Assembly: GCA_910578455.1 (NCBI GenBank)
Contig: CAJTQA010000010.1
Coordinates: 16,196 to 80,195, forward strand
Direction of reading: 5' to 3'
DNA length: 64,000 bases
Source of the DNA: an uncultured Dorea sp.
GTDB taxonomy: Bacteria > Bacillota > Clostridia > Lachnospirales > Lachnospiraceae
The notes beneath the pieces are model-generated. The model searched no databases. It was not told the DNA's origin and saw nothing but the letters and a program-made list of their open reading frames with translations. The number at the start of each line of letters is the position of its first letter. Within the stretch, counting starts at the first letter, position 1. This document shows, piece after piece, positions 33,933 through 40,795 of the stretch. The translations under genes and the position numbers were made by a program.

Positions 33933-34982
33933 TTAGAGGTTCAGGGAATCCCCTCTGGCGGTTACTGTGCGGTAACCGATGGCATTTATTCTCTTTTCCA
34001 GGCAGTCACGGCACTGTGCCGACTCCTCTCCGGTACAGATTTTGTTGTCGTAGAGAAGATAATCTCCCCGCACGCTTTTTGGGGAAAGATTTGGCATTAC
34101 GACATTGGCGCCTGCAAGAATTCCCAGCTCCCGCCCCTCCGGGTGGATGGTTCCTAAGGCTGTCGTGGCGGGAAGGAGAACTTTTGGCAGCATCAGGCGG
34201 ATGCATCCCAGCAAAAACAAGGTCAGCTCAAGCGTTCCGGCAGGCTCATTTTTAAAGGGTGTATCCCGGTGGGGGATAAACGGGCCGATTCCTACCATCT
34301 GCGGGTTCAGCTCTTTTAAGAAAATCATGTCTTCGGCGAGAAGTTCCGGCGTCTGGTAAGGCGTGCCTATCATGAATCCGGTTCCCACCTGATACCCGAT
34401 ATCTTTCAGGTTCCAGAGGCACTGCCTGCGTTTTTTTGCACTTAGTGACGGGGGGTGGAGCATGGAATAGTGGCTGTCATTGCGGGTTTCATGGCGCAGA
34501 AGATATCGGTTGGCTCCCGCGTCAAAAAATGTCCTGTAGCTTGCCTTGCTCCACTCGCCTGCAGAAAGTGTGATGGCGCAGTCCGGGAAGTCCTTGCGAA
34601 TCCTTCGGACAAGATTTGCAAGCCTTGCCTCGGTGAACGCGGCGTCTTCGCCGCTCTGGAGGACGAAGGTACGGAATCCAAGGCCGTATCCTTCGTGACA
34701 ACAGGAAAGGATAGTGTCCTCGTCAAGACGGTAACGGCGGGCAGCCCGGTTGCTCCTGCGGATGCCGCAGTAGAGGCAGTCGTTCTTGCAATAGTTGGAG
34801 AACTCGATAAGCCCCCGCAGGAAGATGTCCTTGCCGTAGCAGCGTTCCTGTTCTTCTCTCGCCAGCGAAAACAGGTATTCCGAAAGCTTTGGCGACCGGT
34901 TTTTAATGAGGACGGCCCACTCTTTGGCGGAGAGAGCACGCTCTTTCTTTAGTTTGTCAATTAGTGTGATATATCTGTCCAT
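33933..34982 (-). CDS. hydE: [FeFe]-hydrogenase maturase HydE (radical SAM)
   Basis: A 349-residue radical SAM protein with CKNDCLYCGIRR (CX3CX2C, about residue 67) and the HydE/BioB-like barrel (SGEDAAFTE, FMIGTPYQT, LPATTALGT). HydE acts on the Fe(CO)2(CN)cysteine synthon delivered by HydG to build the di-iron subcluster. The ATG is preceded by AGGAGAC. A leader of about 200 bases with an intrinsic terminator lies between its predicted promoter (35191-35219) and the start, suggesting transcription attenuation control of hydEGF. Confidence 0.94.
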   Translation of the reverse strand: MDRYITLIDKLKKERALSAKEWAVLIKNRSPKLSEYLFSLAREEQERCYGKDIFLRGLIEFSNYCKNDCLYCGIRRSNRAARRYRLDEDTILSCCHEGYGLGFRTFVLQSGEDAAFTEARLANLVRRIRKDFPDCAITLSAGEWSKASYRTFFDAGANRYLLRHETRNDSHYSMLHPPSLSAKKRRQCLWNLKDIGYQVGTGFMIGTPYQTPELLAEDMIFLKELNPQMVGIGPFIPHRDTPFKNEPAGTLELTLFLLGCIRLMLPKVLLPATTALGTIHPEGRELGILAGANVVMPNLSPKSVRGDYLLYDNKICTGEESAQCRDCLEKRINAIGYRTVTARGDSLNL

Positions 34983-35031
34983 AAGTCTCCTGCAGCCTGG
35001 CTGTATATATTGCGCGCGGCTTAACGGGCAT

Positions 35032-35059
35032 AAAAAATCCTGACGCTTCGGGCGTCAGG
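35032..35059 (-). terminator. Intrinsic terminator in hydE leader
   Basis: On the minus strand CCTGACGC-CCGAA-GCGTCAGG is followed by ATTTTTTA. It lies 50 bases upstream of hydE. It could also end transcripts from the PIN/STAS operon, but a separate promoter sits between the two operons, so it reads as a leader terminator. Confidence 0.85.
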
Positions 35060-35066
35060 TTCTAAA

Positions 35067-35117
35067 CCGGAAATGCACATATAAGGGATAGGATTATCTG
35101 CTATATGTGTTTCCCGG
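35067..35117 (-). promoter_or_regulatory. Structured leader hairpin upstream of hydE (riboswitch/attenuator candidate)
   Basis: Two nested stems: CCGG(G)AAA with TTTCCGG and, inside, a perfect 8-pair CACATATA/TATATGTG stem with an 18-base loop. It is located just before the terminator in a leader running from about 35184 to 34983. I do not recognise a known riboswitch consensus in it. Confidence 0.55.
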
Positions 35118-35190
35118 CAAATATAAAATCTCGAATCTGTCCGCCTTTTCACGCAGGATTGCCCCCTTTGTGATTAGTACGTTTAAAAGG

Positions 35191-35219
35191 AGTATAGCAT
35201 ATGGGGGGAGAAGATACAA
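35191..35219 (-). promoter_or_regulatory. Sigma-A promoter of hydEGF leader
   Basis: On the minus strand TTGTAT, 17 bases, TATACT; start near 35184, giving a 5' leader of about 200 bases before hydE. Confidence 0.65.
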
Positions 35220-35229
35220 GGAAAAAGCT

Positions 35230-35787
35230 TTAACGGCTCATTAATAAAAATCTGTTTGAGGTAACTATTTGAAAATCAGCATTGTAATTTGTGTAATCAG
35301 CATCGTTGGTAATTAATATTGCATTGTGCTGCCGGGCAATTTCAACAAGAAGTGAATCATTAAAATCATATGAGAATCCATACAGAAAAATGTTTTGAGG
35401 ATTCATTTGGCTAAAACCATCATCAATGAACGTAAAGTTATGTGATATATCCGTCTTGACGATATCTAGAATGGCATTCATCTTTTTATGATAGTCATCT
35501 GTGGAACGATAATCTTTTTTGAATTCTATTGAAGGGTTGTTGATTGCATTTTGATACAACTTAAATTGAATTCTAATACATCTATTTATAAATTCCGATA
35601 CTTGAATTGAAGAAATCAGTAGATGCGATTTTTCCTTAATAAGATTATTAAATAGTGATTCGTATTTGTTGCTTGTTGATTCAAAATCTAAAGGATAAAA
35701 TAAATCCAGTAAGATGTTAGTATCTAATAAAACTTTATCTGTCGGTTTGGGTCTAAAAGAATCTATAGGTATTTTATTATTTTTCAT
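35230..35787 (-). CDS. PIN-domain protein (putative nuclease)
   Basis: A 185-residue PIN-like protein with the acidic residues expected of the metal site: LLDTNILLDLF (Asp about residue 22), a conserved Glu in SSIQVSEFINR (about 65), Asp in YDFNDSLLVEIARQ (about 143) and ITNDADY (about 160). It is AT-rich and overlaps the upstream DUF4325-like gene by four bases (ATGA). PIN proteins cut RNA, often as toxins, but the partner here is a STAS-like protein, not a classic VapB antitoxin. Target unknown. Confidence 0.75.
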   Translation of the reverse strand: MKNNKIPIDSFRPKPTDKVLLDTNILLDLFYPLDFESTSNKYESLFNNLIKEKSHLLISSIQVSEFINRCIRIQFKLYQNAINNPSIEFKKDYRSTDDYHKKMNAILDIVKTDISHNFTFIDDGFSQMNPQNIFLYGFSYDFNDSLLVEIARQHNAILITNDADYTNYNADFQIVTSNRFLLMSR

Positions 35788-36134
35788 TGATTATTAATTA
35801 CGTCCTCCACTGCTTTAGTAAAAGCATTCTTATTAAAATAATATTGTTTCGCGTTTGCTATAACCATTTGGAATTTGGAATTTGTTCCATCCGGTGGATT
35901 TTTGATTTCCAATTGTGTATTTAATTGGGAGCTGTTAAACGTTTCATATAATTTCCCAATAGATACATTTAAAAAAGGTGTTATTAGACTTTCGGTGTCC
36001 TGGAAATCTAATATTACTTTATTTCCGGAATTCAAATTTTGTATTATTTGCGTGTAAATTATTGAGCCTTGCTCCCGGGTAAGTGCAGAGGGACTCCCAA
36101 TTAAGGACGCAATATTTAGAGTTACTGTATTCAT
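35784..36134 (-). CDS. STAS-like protein (DUF4325 type)
   Basis: A 116-residue protein resembling the STAS-like DUF4325 group: an acidic/hydrophobic strand ILDFQDTESLITPFLNVSIGKLY (cited in part) in the place of the STAS phospho-loop, with AREQG-like TREQGSIIY near residue 20. STAS domains work in partner switching with GHKL ATPases. TAGGAGG precedes the ATG by nine bases. It is coupled to the PIN gene and preceded by a broken STAS-like gene. Confidence 0.7.
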   Translation of the reverse strand: MNTVTLNIASLIGSPSALTREQGSIIYTQIIQNLNSGNKVILDFQDTESLITPFLNVSIGKLYETFNSSQLNTQLEIKNPPDGTNSKFQMVIANAKQYYFNKNAFTKAVEDVINNQ

Positions 36135-36146
36135 TTCCCATACCTC

Positions 36147-36447
36147 CTAAAAAATTATTATATCATTATTGCTTTGATTTAAAAAATACAATTGAGTATC
36201 TTTCAAATTTATGGTGATTGTTATGATTTCTTTTTGCCATTGTATATTCCACGCAACAGCCAAGCACAGCCAGCAGATTAGCAGATAAAAAAGTTATATT
36301 TGAAAGGTCTAATATAACTCTTTGCTGGTCAAGTGAATTAAGGGTGTGGTATAGTTCAATGAGTTTGCAATATGTGTATTTGCTGTTATTCAAATTTTTT
36401 TCAAAGGAAAAAATAAGTTCTTGTTGTTCAATCATTAGTTTTGCCAT
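36147..36447 (-). pseudogene. STAS-like domain gene with a one-base frameshift, probably truncated
   Basis: The frame from ATG 36447 encodes a STAS-like core (RVILDLSNITFLSANLLAVLG, cited within limits) up to EYTMAKRNHN and then turns into a His/Asn-rich tail ending at 36166. One base over, the next frame continues sensibly with ITINLKDTQLYFLNQ and stops at TAG 36147, directly before the Shine-Dalgarno of the next gene. An extra A in AACAATC near 36220 explains this. From memory, similar proteins carry a GHKL ATPase after the STAS part, which is missing here. Confidence 0.65.
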
Positions 36448-36478
36448 GCTATTGAATATTTAACTCTTTGTGTAAGAA

Positions 36479-36507
36479 ATTATATCAAATCCATAGAGAC
36501 AAATCAA
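36479..36507 (-). promoter_or_regulatory. Promoter of STAS/DUF4325/PIN operon
   Basis: On the minus strand TTGATT, 17 bases, TATAAT with extended -10 (TGATATAAT). Start near 36472; divergent from the padR promoter. Confidence 0.65.
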
Positions 36508-36527
36508 TCAGCATGCCAAAAAAGATA

Positions 36528-36555
36528 TTGACAATTCAGTATCTTGTGATACAAT
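36528..36555 (+). promoter_or_regulatory. padR promoter with overlapping inverted-repeat operator
   Basis: TTGACA, 16 bases, TACAAT with extended -10 (TGATACAAT). A perfect GTATC-TTGT-GATAC repeat (36539-36552) lies across the spacer and -10, the expected place for autorepression by PadR. Confidence 0.7.
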
Positions 36556-36604
36556 ATAGCTAAGAACATTGCAATGCAAGGTAGAGAATAAGGAGGTGAT
36601 GGGT

Positions 36605-36934
36605 ATGGATAAAAGCCAGATGATGAAGGGTATCTTAGAGGGCTGCATCCTGAAGATTATAGATAAGTCAGAGACTTACGGATATGAGATTGTGGAACAG
36701 CTCCAAAGATACGGATTTGCAGATGTGAAGGAGGGAACCCTCTACCCGCTCCTTCTCAGGCTGGAAAAGAAAGGGCTTATCGCAGCTACATTTAAGCCCA
36801 GCCCATTAGGCCCCAAGAGGAAGTATTACAATCTGACGGAGCCGGGGAAGGAGTATGTTGCGGGATTTTATGAGGTATGGAACGAAGTGAGGCAGACAGT
36901 GGAAGAGATATTCAGCGAGGAGGAAGAAAGATGA
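36605..36934 (+). CDS. PadR-family transcriptional regulator
   Basis: A 109-residue PadR winged-helix protein (MKGILEGCILKIIDKSETYG, GTLYPLLLRLEKKGLI, KRKYYNLTEPGKEY) of the short, single-C-helix type. ATG 36605 has AGGAGG eight bases upstream. It overlaps the DUF1048-type membrane gene by four bases (ATGA), the common PadR/membrane-protein pairing in Firmicutes. It probably represses its own two-gene operon through the GTATC/GATAC repeat. Confidence 0.9.
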   Translation: MDKSQMMKGILEGCILKIIDKSETYGYEIVEQLQRYGFADVKEGTLYPLLLRLEKKGLIAATFKPSPLGPKRKYYNLTEPGKEYVAGFYEVWNEVRQTVEEIFSEEEER

Positions 36935-37602
36935 GTTTATTTTATAATAATTACCAGCGGCTGGTTCAGGAAAATAATGATGCAATTGCAAAGATTTCTG
37001 GGGAGAGCTGGAGTACACTGTGTAAGATGTTTGAGTATATGCGGTTCTATAATATATCGCTTTTTGAGCTGGAAGTGTTAAAAAAGGATCTGCTCGGCGC
37101 GGCGCGGGAAGCAGATATGGAAGGAATTGACTTCAGGGATAAGCTGGGCATGCCGGAAAAAGAATTCTGCGACAGCCTGGTCAGAGATGGGATCGAGCAT
37201 ATCTGGCAGGAGCGCATAGTTTTAGCGGTGAGAAATGTGGTGCTGATAATTTTTGCATATTACACTTTTATGTGGCTCCTGGATGGCATACCTATGGATT
37301 ATGGAATACGAACCGAAGCATTATTTTTTGGAACGGTGGGCGCCTTCTTGAATTACATTACAAACCATGGAATTCGGGGATTTGGAGCGTACCGTCTGTC
37401 GGACAAGGGAAAGCGGCGGGCATCGATAGGGGTTTTTATAGTCTGGGGGATAGCAATTACAGCTGTTATAATGAAAGCGGGATTTATTATAAGGGGGAAT
37501 GGAGCAGTCATTTTTTTGATTTTATTCGTACTTTCTGCCGCAACATTTTTCGGGAATAACATTTACTGGAATAAGCGTTCTGAAAAGTATGATTGGAAAT
37601 AA
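36931..37602 (+). CDS. DUF1048-type membrane protein paired with PadR
   Basis: A 223-residue protein. A soluble helical N-terminal part (residues 1-95, DUF1048/HAAS-like prefix) is followed by four predicted membrane helices (about 98-118, 125-150, 170-190 and 197-217) and a short charged tail. Function is unknown; genes of this type are often controlled by the PadR encoded just upstream and may respond to membrane stress. ATG 36931 overlaps the padR stop. Confidence 0.7.
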   Translation: MSLFYNNYQRLVQENNDAIAKISGESWSTLCKMFEYMRFYNISLFELEVLKKDLLGAAREADMEGIDFRDKLGMPEKEFCDSLVRDGIEHIWQERIVLAVRNVVLIIFAYYTFMWLLDGIPMDYGIRTEALFFGTVGAFLNYITNHGIRGFGAYRLSDKGKRRASIGVFIVWGIAITAVIMKAGFIIRGNGAVIFLILFVLSAATFFGNNIYWNKRSEKYDWK

Positions 37603-37610
37603 GGTGAATT

Positions 37611-38066
37611 ATGGGAATCTTACGAACAGCCTTTTTCATCGTCCTGCTGACGGCATCGTATCAGGACATAAAGAAAATGGAGATAAAGGACGGCTGTCAT
37701 GCAGCCATCGTGCTGCTGGCTGCAGCAGCAATGCTTTTAGACAGGAATACAGGAACTGCATCAAGGCTTTTGGGCGCACTGTGTGTCAGTGCGCCTATGC
37801 TTGCGTTATCACTTCTGATTCCCGGGGCGTTTGGAGGCGGGGATATCAAGCTGATGGCAGCGGCAGGGCTGTTCCTGGGGTGGAAGAGCACAGTTATCTC
37901 GGCTGTGCTTGCCGTCTTTGCCGCCGGGGCATATGGACTATATATCCGGATGATTAAGAAAGCAGGAAGAGGCCAGTGTTTTCCGTTCGGCCCGTTTTTA
38001 TGCGCGGGGATGGCAGCGGCAGTATTGTGGGGAAAGGAGCTTTGGGAGTTTTGGCTGAAATTGTGA
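37611..38066 (+). CDS. A24-family prepilin-type peptidase
   Basis: A 151-residue membrane aspartyl protease. The two catalytic Asp sites are in SYQDIKKMEIKDG (about residue 19) and FGGGDIKLMAAAG (GxGD-like motif, about 77). It has about five helices and no N-terminal methyltransferase domain, so it is the short archaeal/clostridial-like form. It would cleave class III signal peptides of pilins; no pilin genes are in the window. RBS AAGGTG lies eight bases before ATG. Confidence 0.8.
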   Translation: MGILRTAFFIVLLTASYQDIKKMEIKDGCHAAIVLLAAAAMLLDRNTGTASRLLGALCVSAPMLALSLLIPGAFGGGDIKLMAAAGLFLGWKSTVISAVLAVFAAGAYGLYIRMIKKAGRGQCFPFGPFLCAGMAAAVLWGKELWEFWLKL

Positions 38067-38074
38067 AATACATA

Positions 38075-38104
38075 TTGCTGTCTATTTTAATCCCGTGATA
38101 TACT
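38075..38104 (+). promoter_or_regulatory. Promoter of the NadR-like gene
   Basis: TTGCTG, 18 bases, TATACT with extended -10 (TGATATACT). A 7-base inverted repeat TGCACAG/CTGTGCA (38118-38143) lies between promoter and start and could be an operator or leader hairpin. Confidence 0.55.
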
Positions 38105-38165
38105 TGTAATATTGCTATGCACAGTTTTGCTCATGGCTGTGCAGCTTGAAAAAGGAGGGAGCCGT

Positions 38166-38690
38166 ATGACAAAAGTAGAGCGGAGACGGGAGATTATCCG
38201 CATCATCAGTGAGAGCAAAGAGCCGGTTCCGGCGAAAGAGCTGGCAAGGCTCTGCGACGTGAGCCGCCAGGTGATCGTGCAGGACATGGCGCTGATCCGC
38301 GAGGCGGGGATAGATATCATTGCCACGAACCGGGGATATATCGTGAATGCTCCTCATGCAGCGCAGAGAGTATTCAAGGTGAGCCATACGGATGAGCAGA
38401 TGGAGGATGAGCTGTGCGCGGTCGTTGACCTTGGCGGGAAAATGGTGAATGTCATGATAAACCACCGGGTCTACGGGCGGATGGAGGCGCGCCTTGGCAT
38501 CAACTCCCGGAAAAAGGTGATGGAATTTATGGAAAATATCCGGCTTGGAAAGTCAAGCCCTCTTAAAAATATCACTTCCAATTATCACTATCACACAGTT
38601 GAGGCGGAGAATGAGGAGATATTAGACAGCGTTGAAGAGGTGCTGCGGGAGAAAGGGTATCTGGTGGAGGAGACGAAAAAGAGAGGATGA
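38166..38690 (+). CDS. NadR/NiaR-type transcriptional repressor (HTH + 3H domain)
   Basis: A 174-residue protein. The N-terminal winged helix (about residues 5-60: SRQVIVQDMALIREAGIDI) is followed by a 3H domain (about 75-170) with histidines in KVSHTDEQ, NHRVYGR and NYHYHTVE, the metal/niacin-binding type. Homologues repress NAD salvage or niacin uptake genes; none is adjacent. ATG 38166 with GGAGGGAG upstream is preferred over 38112. Confidence 0.85.
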   Translation: MTKVERRREIIRIISESKEPVPAKELARLCDVSRQVIVQDMALIREAGIDIIATNRGYIVNAPHAAQRVFKVSHTDEQMEDELCAVVDLGGKMVNVMINHRVYGRMEARLGINSRKKVMEFMENIRLGKSSPLKNITSNYHYHTVEAENEEILDSVEEVLREKGYLVEETKKRG

Positions 38691-38841
38691 GCACGTACCC
38701 TCTGAAAATATGGGTTTTCAACTGTTATAGATATAATCAATAGATGATGTGTGATATTGTAATTAACAATTGGACAGGCAGGGCATGGTATGCTAATGTA
38801 GTGACTGATAAAATATCCATAATGTATGGGAGGTCATGTAC

Positions 38842-39972
38842 ATGAAGAAAAAAGTGATAGCAATGCTTTTGGCAGCTGCCATGACGGTTTCATTTGCAGT
38901 GGGATGCAGTGACGGCAAGGAGAATGGATCAGACAGCACAGGTGCGGACAGCAGCACTTCGCAGGATGACGCAGACGGCGGTTCGCAGGAGGCGAAAGAG
39001 GATGCAAAGACGGAGGAACAGCCGGAGGCCGGCCTGGAAAAGAGCGGAACGGTAACGTATGATATTGATTTGTCACAGTATGATAAAGGCAAGGTTGTCC
39101 GCGTATGGCTGCCGATTGCCCAGACGAATGACTATCAGACTGTTGAAGAGCCGGAGTTTGACGCGGGCGATGCGAAGACAGAGCTTACCGAGGATTCCCA
39201 GGGAAACAAGATGCTGTATATCGAGTGGGGAGCTGATGCAGATGCGGCAAACCGTAAGGCAAGCTGTTCTTTTAAAGTTTCCAGACAGGAAATTAAGAGT
39301 CCTGAACTGGTGGAAGAGGGAGAAATAGGTTCTGATATGGACGAATACCTGAAAGAGTCCAGCACGATTCCTCTTGACGGAGAGGTAAAAGCGACTGCGG
39401 AAGAGATTACAAAGGGCAAGGAGACGGTTCTTGACAAGGCAAGGGCAATCTATGACTGGGTTATCGCGAACATGAACCGTGATGAGAGCGTGACAGGATG
39501 CGGAACCGGCGACGTGTGCGCGCTGCTTGTTTCCAAGGGAGGAAAATGTACAGACATTAACTCCGTATTTGTCGGCCTGTGTCGTGCAGCCGGGATTCCT
39601 GCAAGAGAGATGTTTGGCATCCGCATCAATGATACAACAATTACCGGGAATCAGCACTGCTGGGCAGAGTTCTACCTTCCGGGAACCGGATGGGTTCTGG
39701 CAGACCCTGCAGATGTTTTGAAGGCAGTATTAAAGAATGAATGGGAGAAGGATTCGGCTGAGGCAAAAGAGATGCAGGAATTCTACTGGGGAAATTGTGA
39801 GAATGAAAGGCTTGAATTATCAAGAGGACGCGATATTGACTTGAGCCCGAAACAGGATGGCAAGGCTCTTAACAACTTCGGATATCCGTATGCAGAGGTG
39901 GACGGCGAGGCATTGGATTATTATACGCCGGACAAGTTTGTATATACGATTTCATTTGCAGAAGGTCAATAA
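38842..39972 (+). CDS. Transglutaminase-like lipoprotein
   Basis: A 376-residue secreted protein. It has a lipoprotein signal (MKKKVIAMLLAAAMTVSFAV, then GC lipobox, Cys about residue 24) and an acidic Ser/Asp/Glu-rich linker to about residue 65. The C-terminal transglutaminase-like domain has Cys in SKGGKCTDINSVFVGLCRAAG (cited within limits, about 236), His in NQHCWAEFY (about 272) and Asp in WVLADPAD (about 287). The catalytic triad is complete, so a protease or cross-linking activity at the cell surface is possible. Substrate unknown. Confidence 0.82.
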   Translation: MKKKVIAMLLAAAMTVSFAVGCSDGKENGSDSTGADSSTSQDDADGGSQEAKEDAKTEEQPEAGLEKSGTVTYDIDLSQYDKGKVVRVWLPIAQTNDYQTVEEPEFDAGDAKTELTEDSQGNKMLYIEWGADADAANRKASCSFKVSRQEIKSPELVEEGEIGSDMDEYLKESSTIPLDGEVKATAEEITKGKETVLDKARAIYDWVIANMNRDESVTGCGTGDVCALLVSKGGKCTDINSVFVGLCRAAGIPAREMFGIRINDTTITGNQHCWAEFYLPGTGWVLADPADVLKAVLKNEWEKDSAEAKEMQEFYWGNCENERLELSRGRDIDLSPKQDGKALNNFGYPYAEVDGEALDYYTPDKFVYTISFAEGQ

Positions 39973-39997
39973 TTAGGTGAATGTTTAAGTTTTTGTG

Positions 39998-40025
39998 AAA
40001 GAGCTGCGCCTGCGGCTCTTTTTTC
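39998..40025 (+). terminator. Intrinsic terminator after transglutaminase lipoprotein
   Basis: AAAGAGCTGC-GCCT-GCGGCTCTTT with one G-T pair, followed by a T-run that runs into the next promoter. Confidence 0.8.
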
Positions 40026-40027
40026 TG

Positions 40028-40055
40028 TTGATTAATATGCGTGATAAGATATAAT
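40028..40055 (+). promoter_or_regulatory. Promoter of TlpA-like operon
   Basis: TTGATT, 16 bases, TATAAT. The start near 40062 falls almost on the Shine-Dalgarno, so the leader is very short. Confidence 0.6.
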
Positions 40056-40076
40056 AGTAGACAGGAGGGATTTGCG

Positions 40077-40643
40077 ATGAAAAAAATGACAGTATTTTTT
40101 TTAACTTTTTTGCTTTGTTTTTGCACCTTTGGATGCAGCCAGAAGGAAGTCGGCGCCGGGGAGGAGAAGGAGATAATAGAGTCTGTGTTAGAGGAACCTG
40201 AGAACCCGGAGCCCCTGCCGGAGTTTTCTGTGAAAGACCTTGAAGGGAATACCGTCACGAACGACATTTTCTCAGAGGCGGATATTACAGTGATTAATTT
40301 CTGGGCGACTTATTGCAGCCCGTGTATCAATGAAATGCCGGAGCTGGCGGAATGGTCAGAGTCTATGCCGGAAAATGTCCGGATTATAGGTATTGTAACG
40401 GATGTGCCGTCGGAGGATTCCGACCAGTATGCCCTGGCGCGGCAGATTGTGGAAAAGACAGGCGTGAAATATGCAAACCTGGTGGCAGGAGAAGAATTTA
40501 ACCCTGTCATCCGGGAGATTGTCGGGGTTCCGACTACATTTTTCGTGGACAAGGACGGTAAATTCATAGGCAGCCCGATCGTCGGCGCAGATGTGGCAGG
40601 CTATAAGAGTTTTGTGGAGGGGTATCTTGATGCGTTGGAGTAA
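40077..40643 (+). CDS. TlpA/ResA-like thioredoxin-fold lipoprotein
   Basis: A 188-residue protein with a lipoprotein signal (FFLTFLLCFCTFGCS; lipobox Cys about residue 19), an acidic linker, and a thioredoxin fold with the active site WATYCSPCINEMP (CxxC, about residues 80-83) and the cis-Pro in VGVPTTFFVD. It should carry out thiol-disulfide exchange outside the membrane. The next gene, a CxxC membrane peptide, starts inside its 3' end, and a membrane ferredoxin follows, suggesting a redox relay across the membrane. Confidence 0.9.
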   Translation: MKKMTVFFLTFLLCFCTFGCSQKEVGAGEEKEIIESVLEEPENPEPLPEFSVKDLEGNTVTNDIFSEADITVINFWATYCSPCINEMPELAEWSESMPENVRIIGIVTDVPSEDSDQYALARQIVEKTGVKYANLVAGEEFNPVIREIVGVPTTFFVDKDGKFIGSPIVGADVAGYKSFVEGYLDALE

Positions 40644-40791
40644 AACCTTGAATCAGAAAAAACAGGCAGCCCGTGTACTTGTCTCTCTCGCCGCTGCCTG
40701 TCTGATGACGTGGGGAGTTTACAGAGGGGAAGTGCCCGTGGTATTCGGGAAGGCGGTCAATGTCTGCCTGGAATGTATTGGATTGGGGTAA
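40630..40791 (+). CDS. Small membrane protein with C-terminal CxxC (CD1871A-like)
   Basis: A 53-residue protein with one membrane helix (about residues 14-32) and a terminal CLEC motif (VNVCLECIGLG). It overlaps the TlpA gene by 14 bases and lies five bases before the membrane ferredoxin gene. The same three-gene order is, as far as I recall, found in other Clostridia, where the middle gene is called a CD1871A-family CXXC protein. It may pass electrons between the ferredoxin and the thioredoxin-fold lipoprotein; inferred. Confidence 0.75.
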   Translation: MRWSKTLNQKKQAARVLVSLAAACLMTWGVYRGEVPVVFGKAVNVCLECIGLG

Positions 40792-40795
40792 GCTT

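Noticed and set aside
34983..35190. Known riboswitch classes in the hydE leader (SAM, TPP, cobalamin, FMN, THF, c-di-GMP, purine, T-box)
   Set aside because: None of their conserved core sequences could be matched by eye; the leader is kept only as an unclassified candidate.
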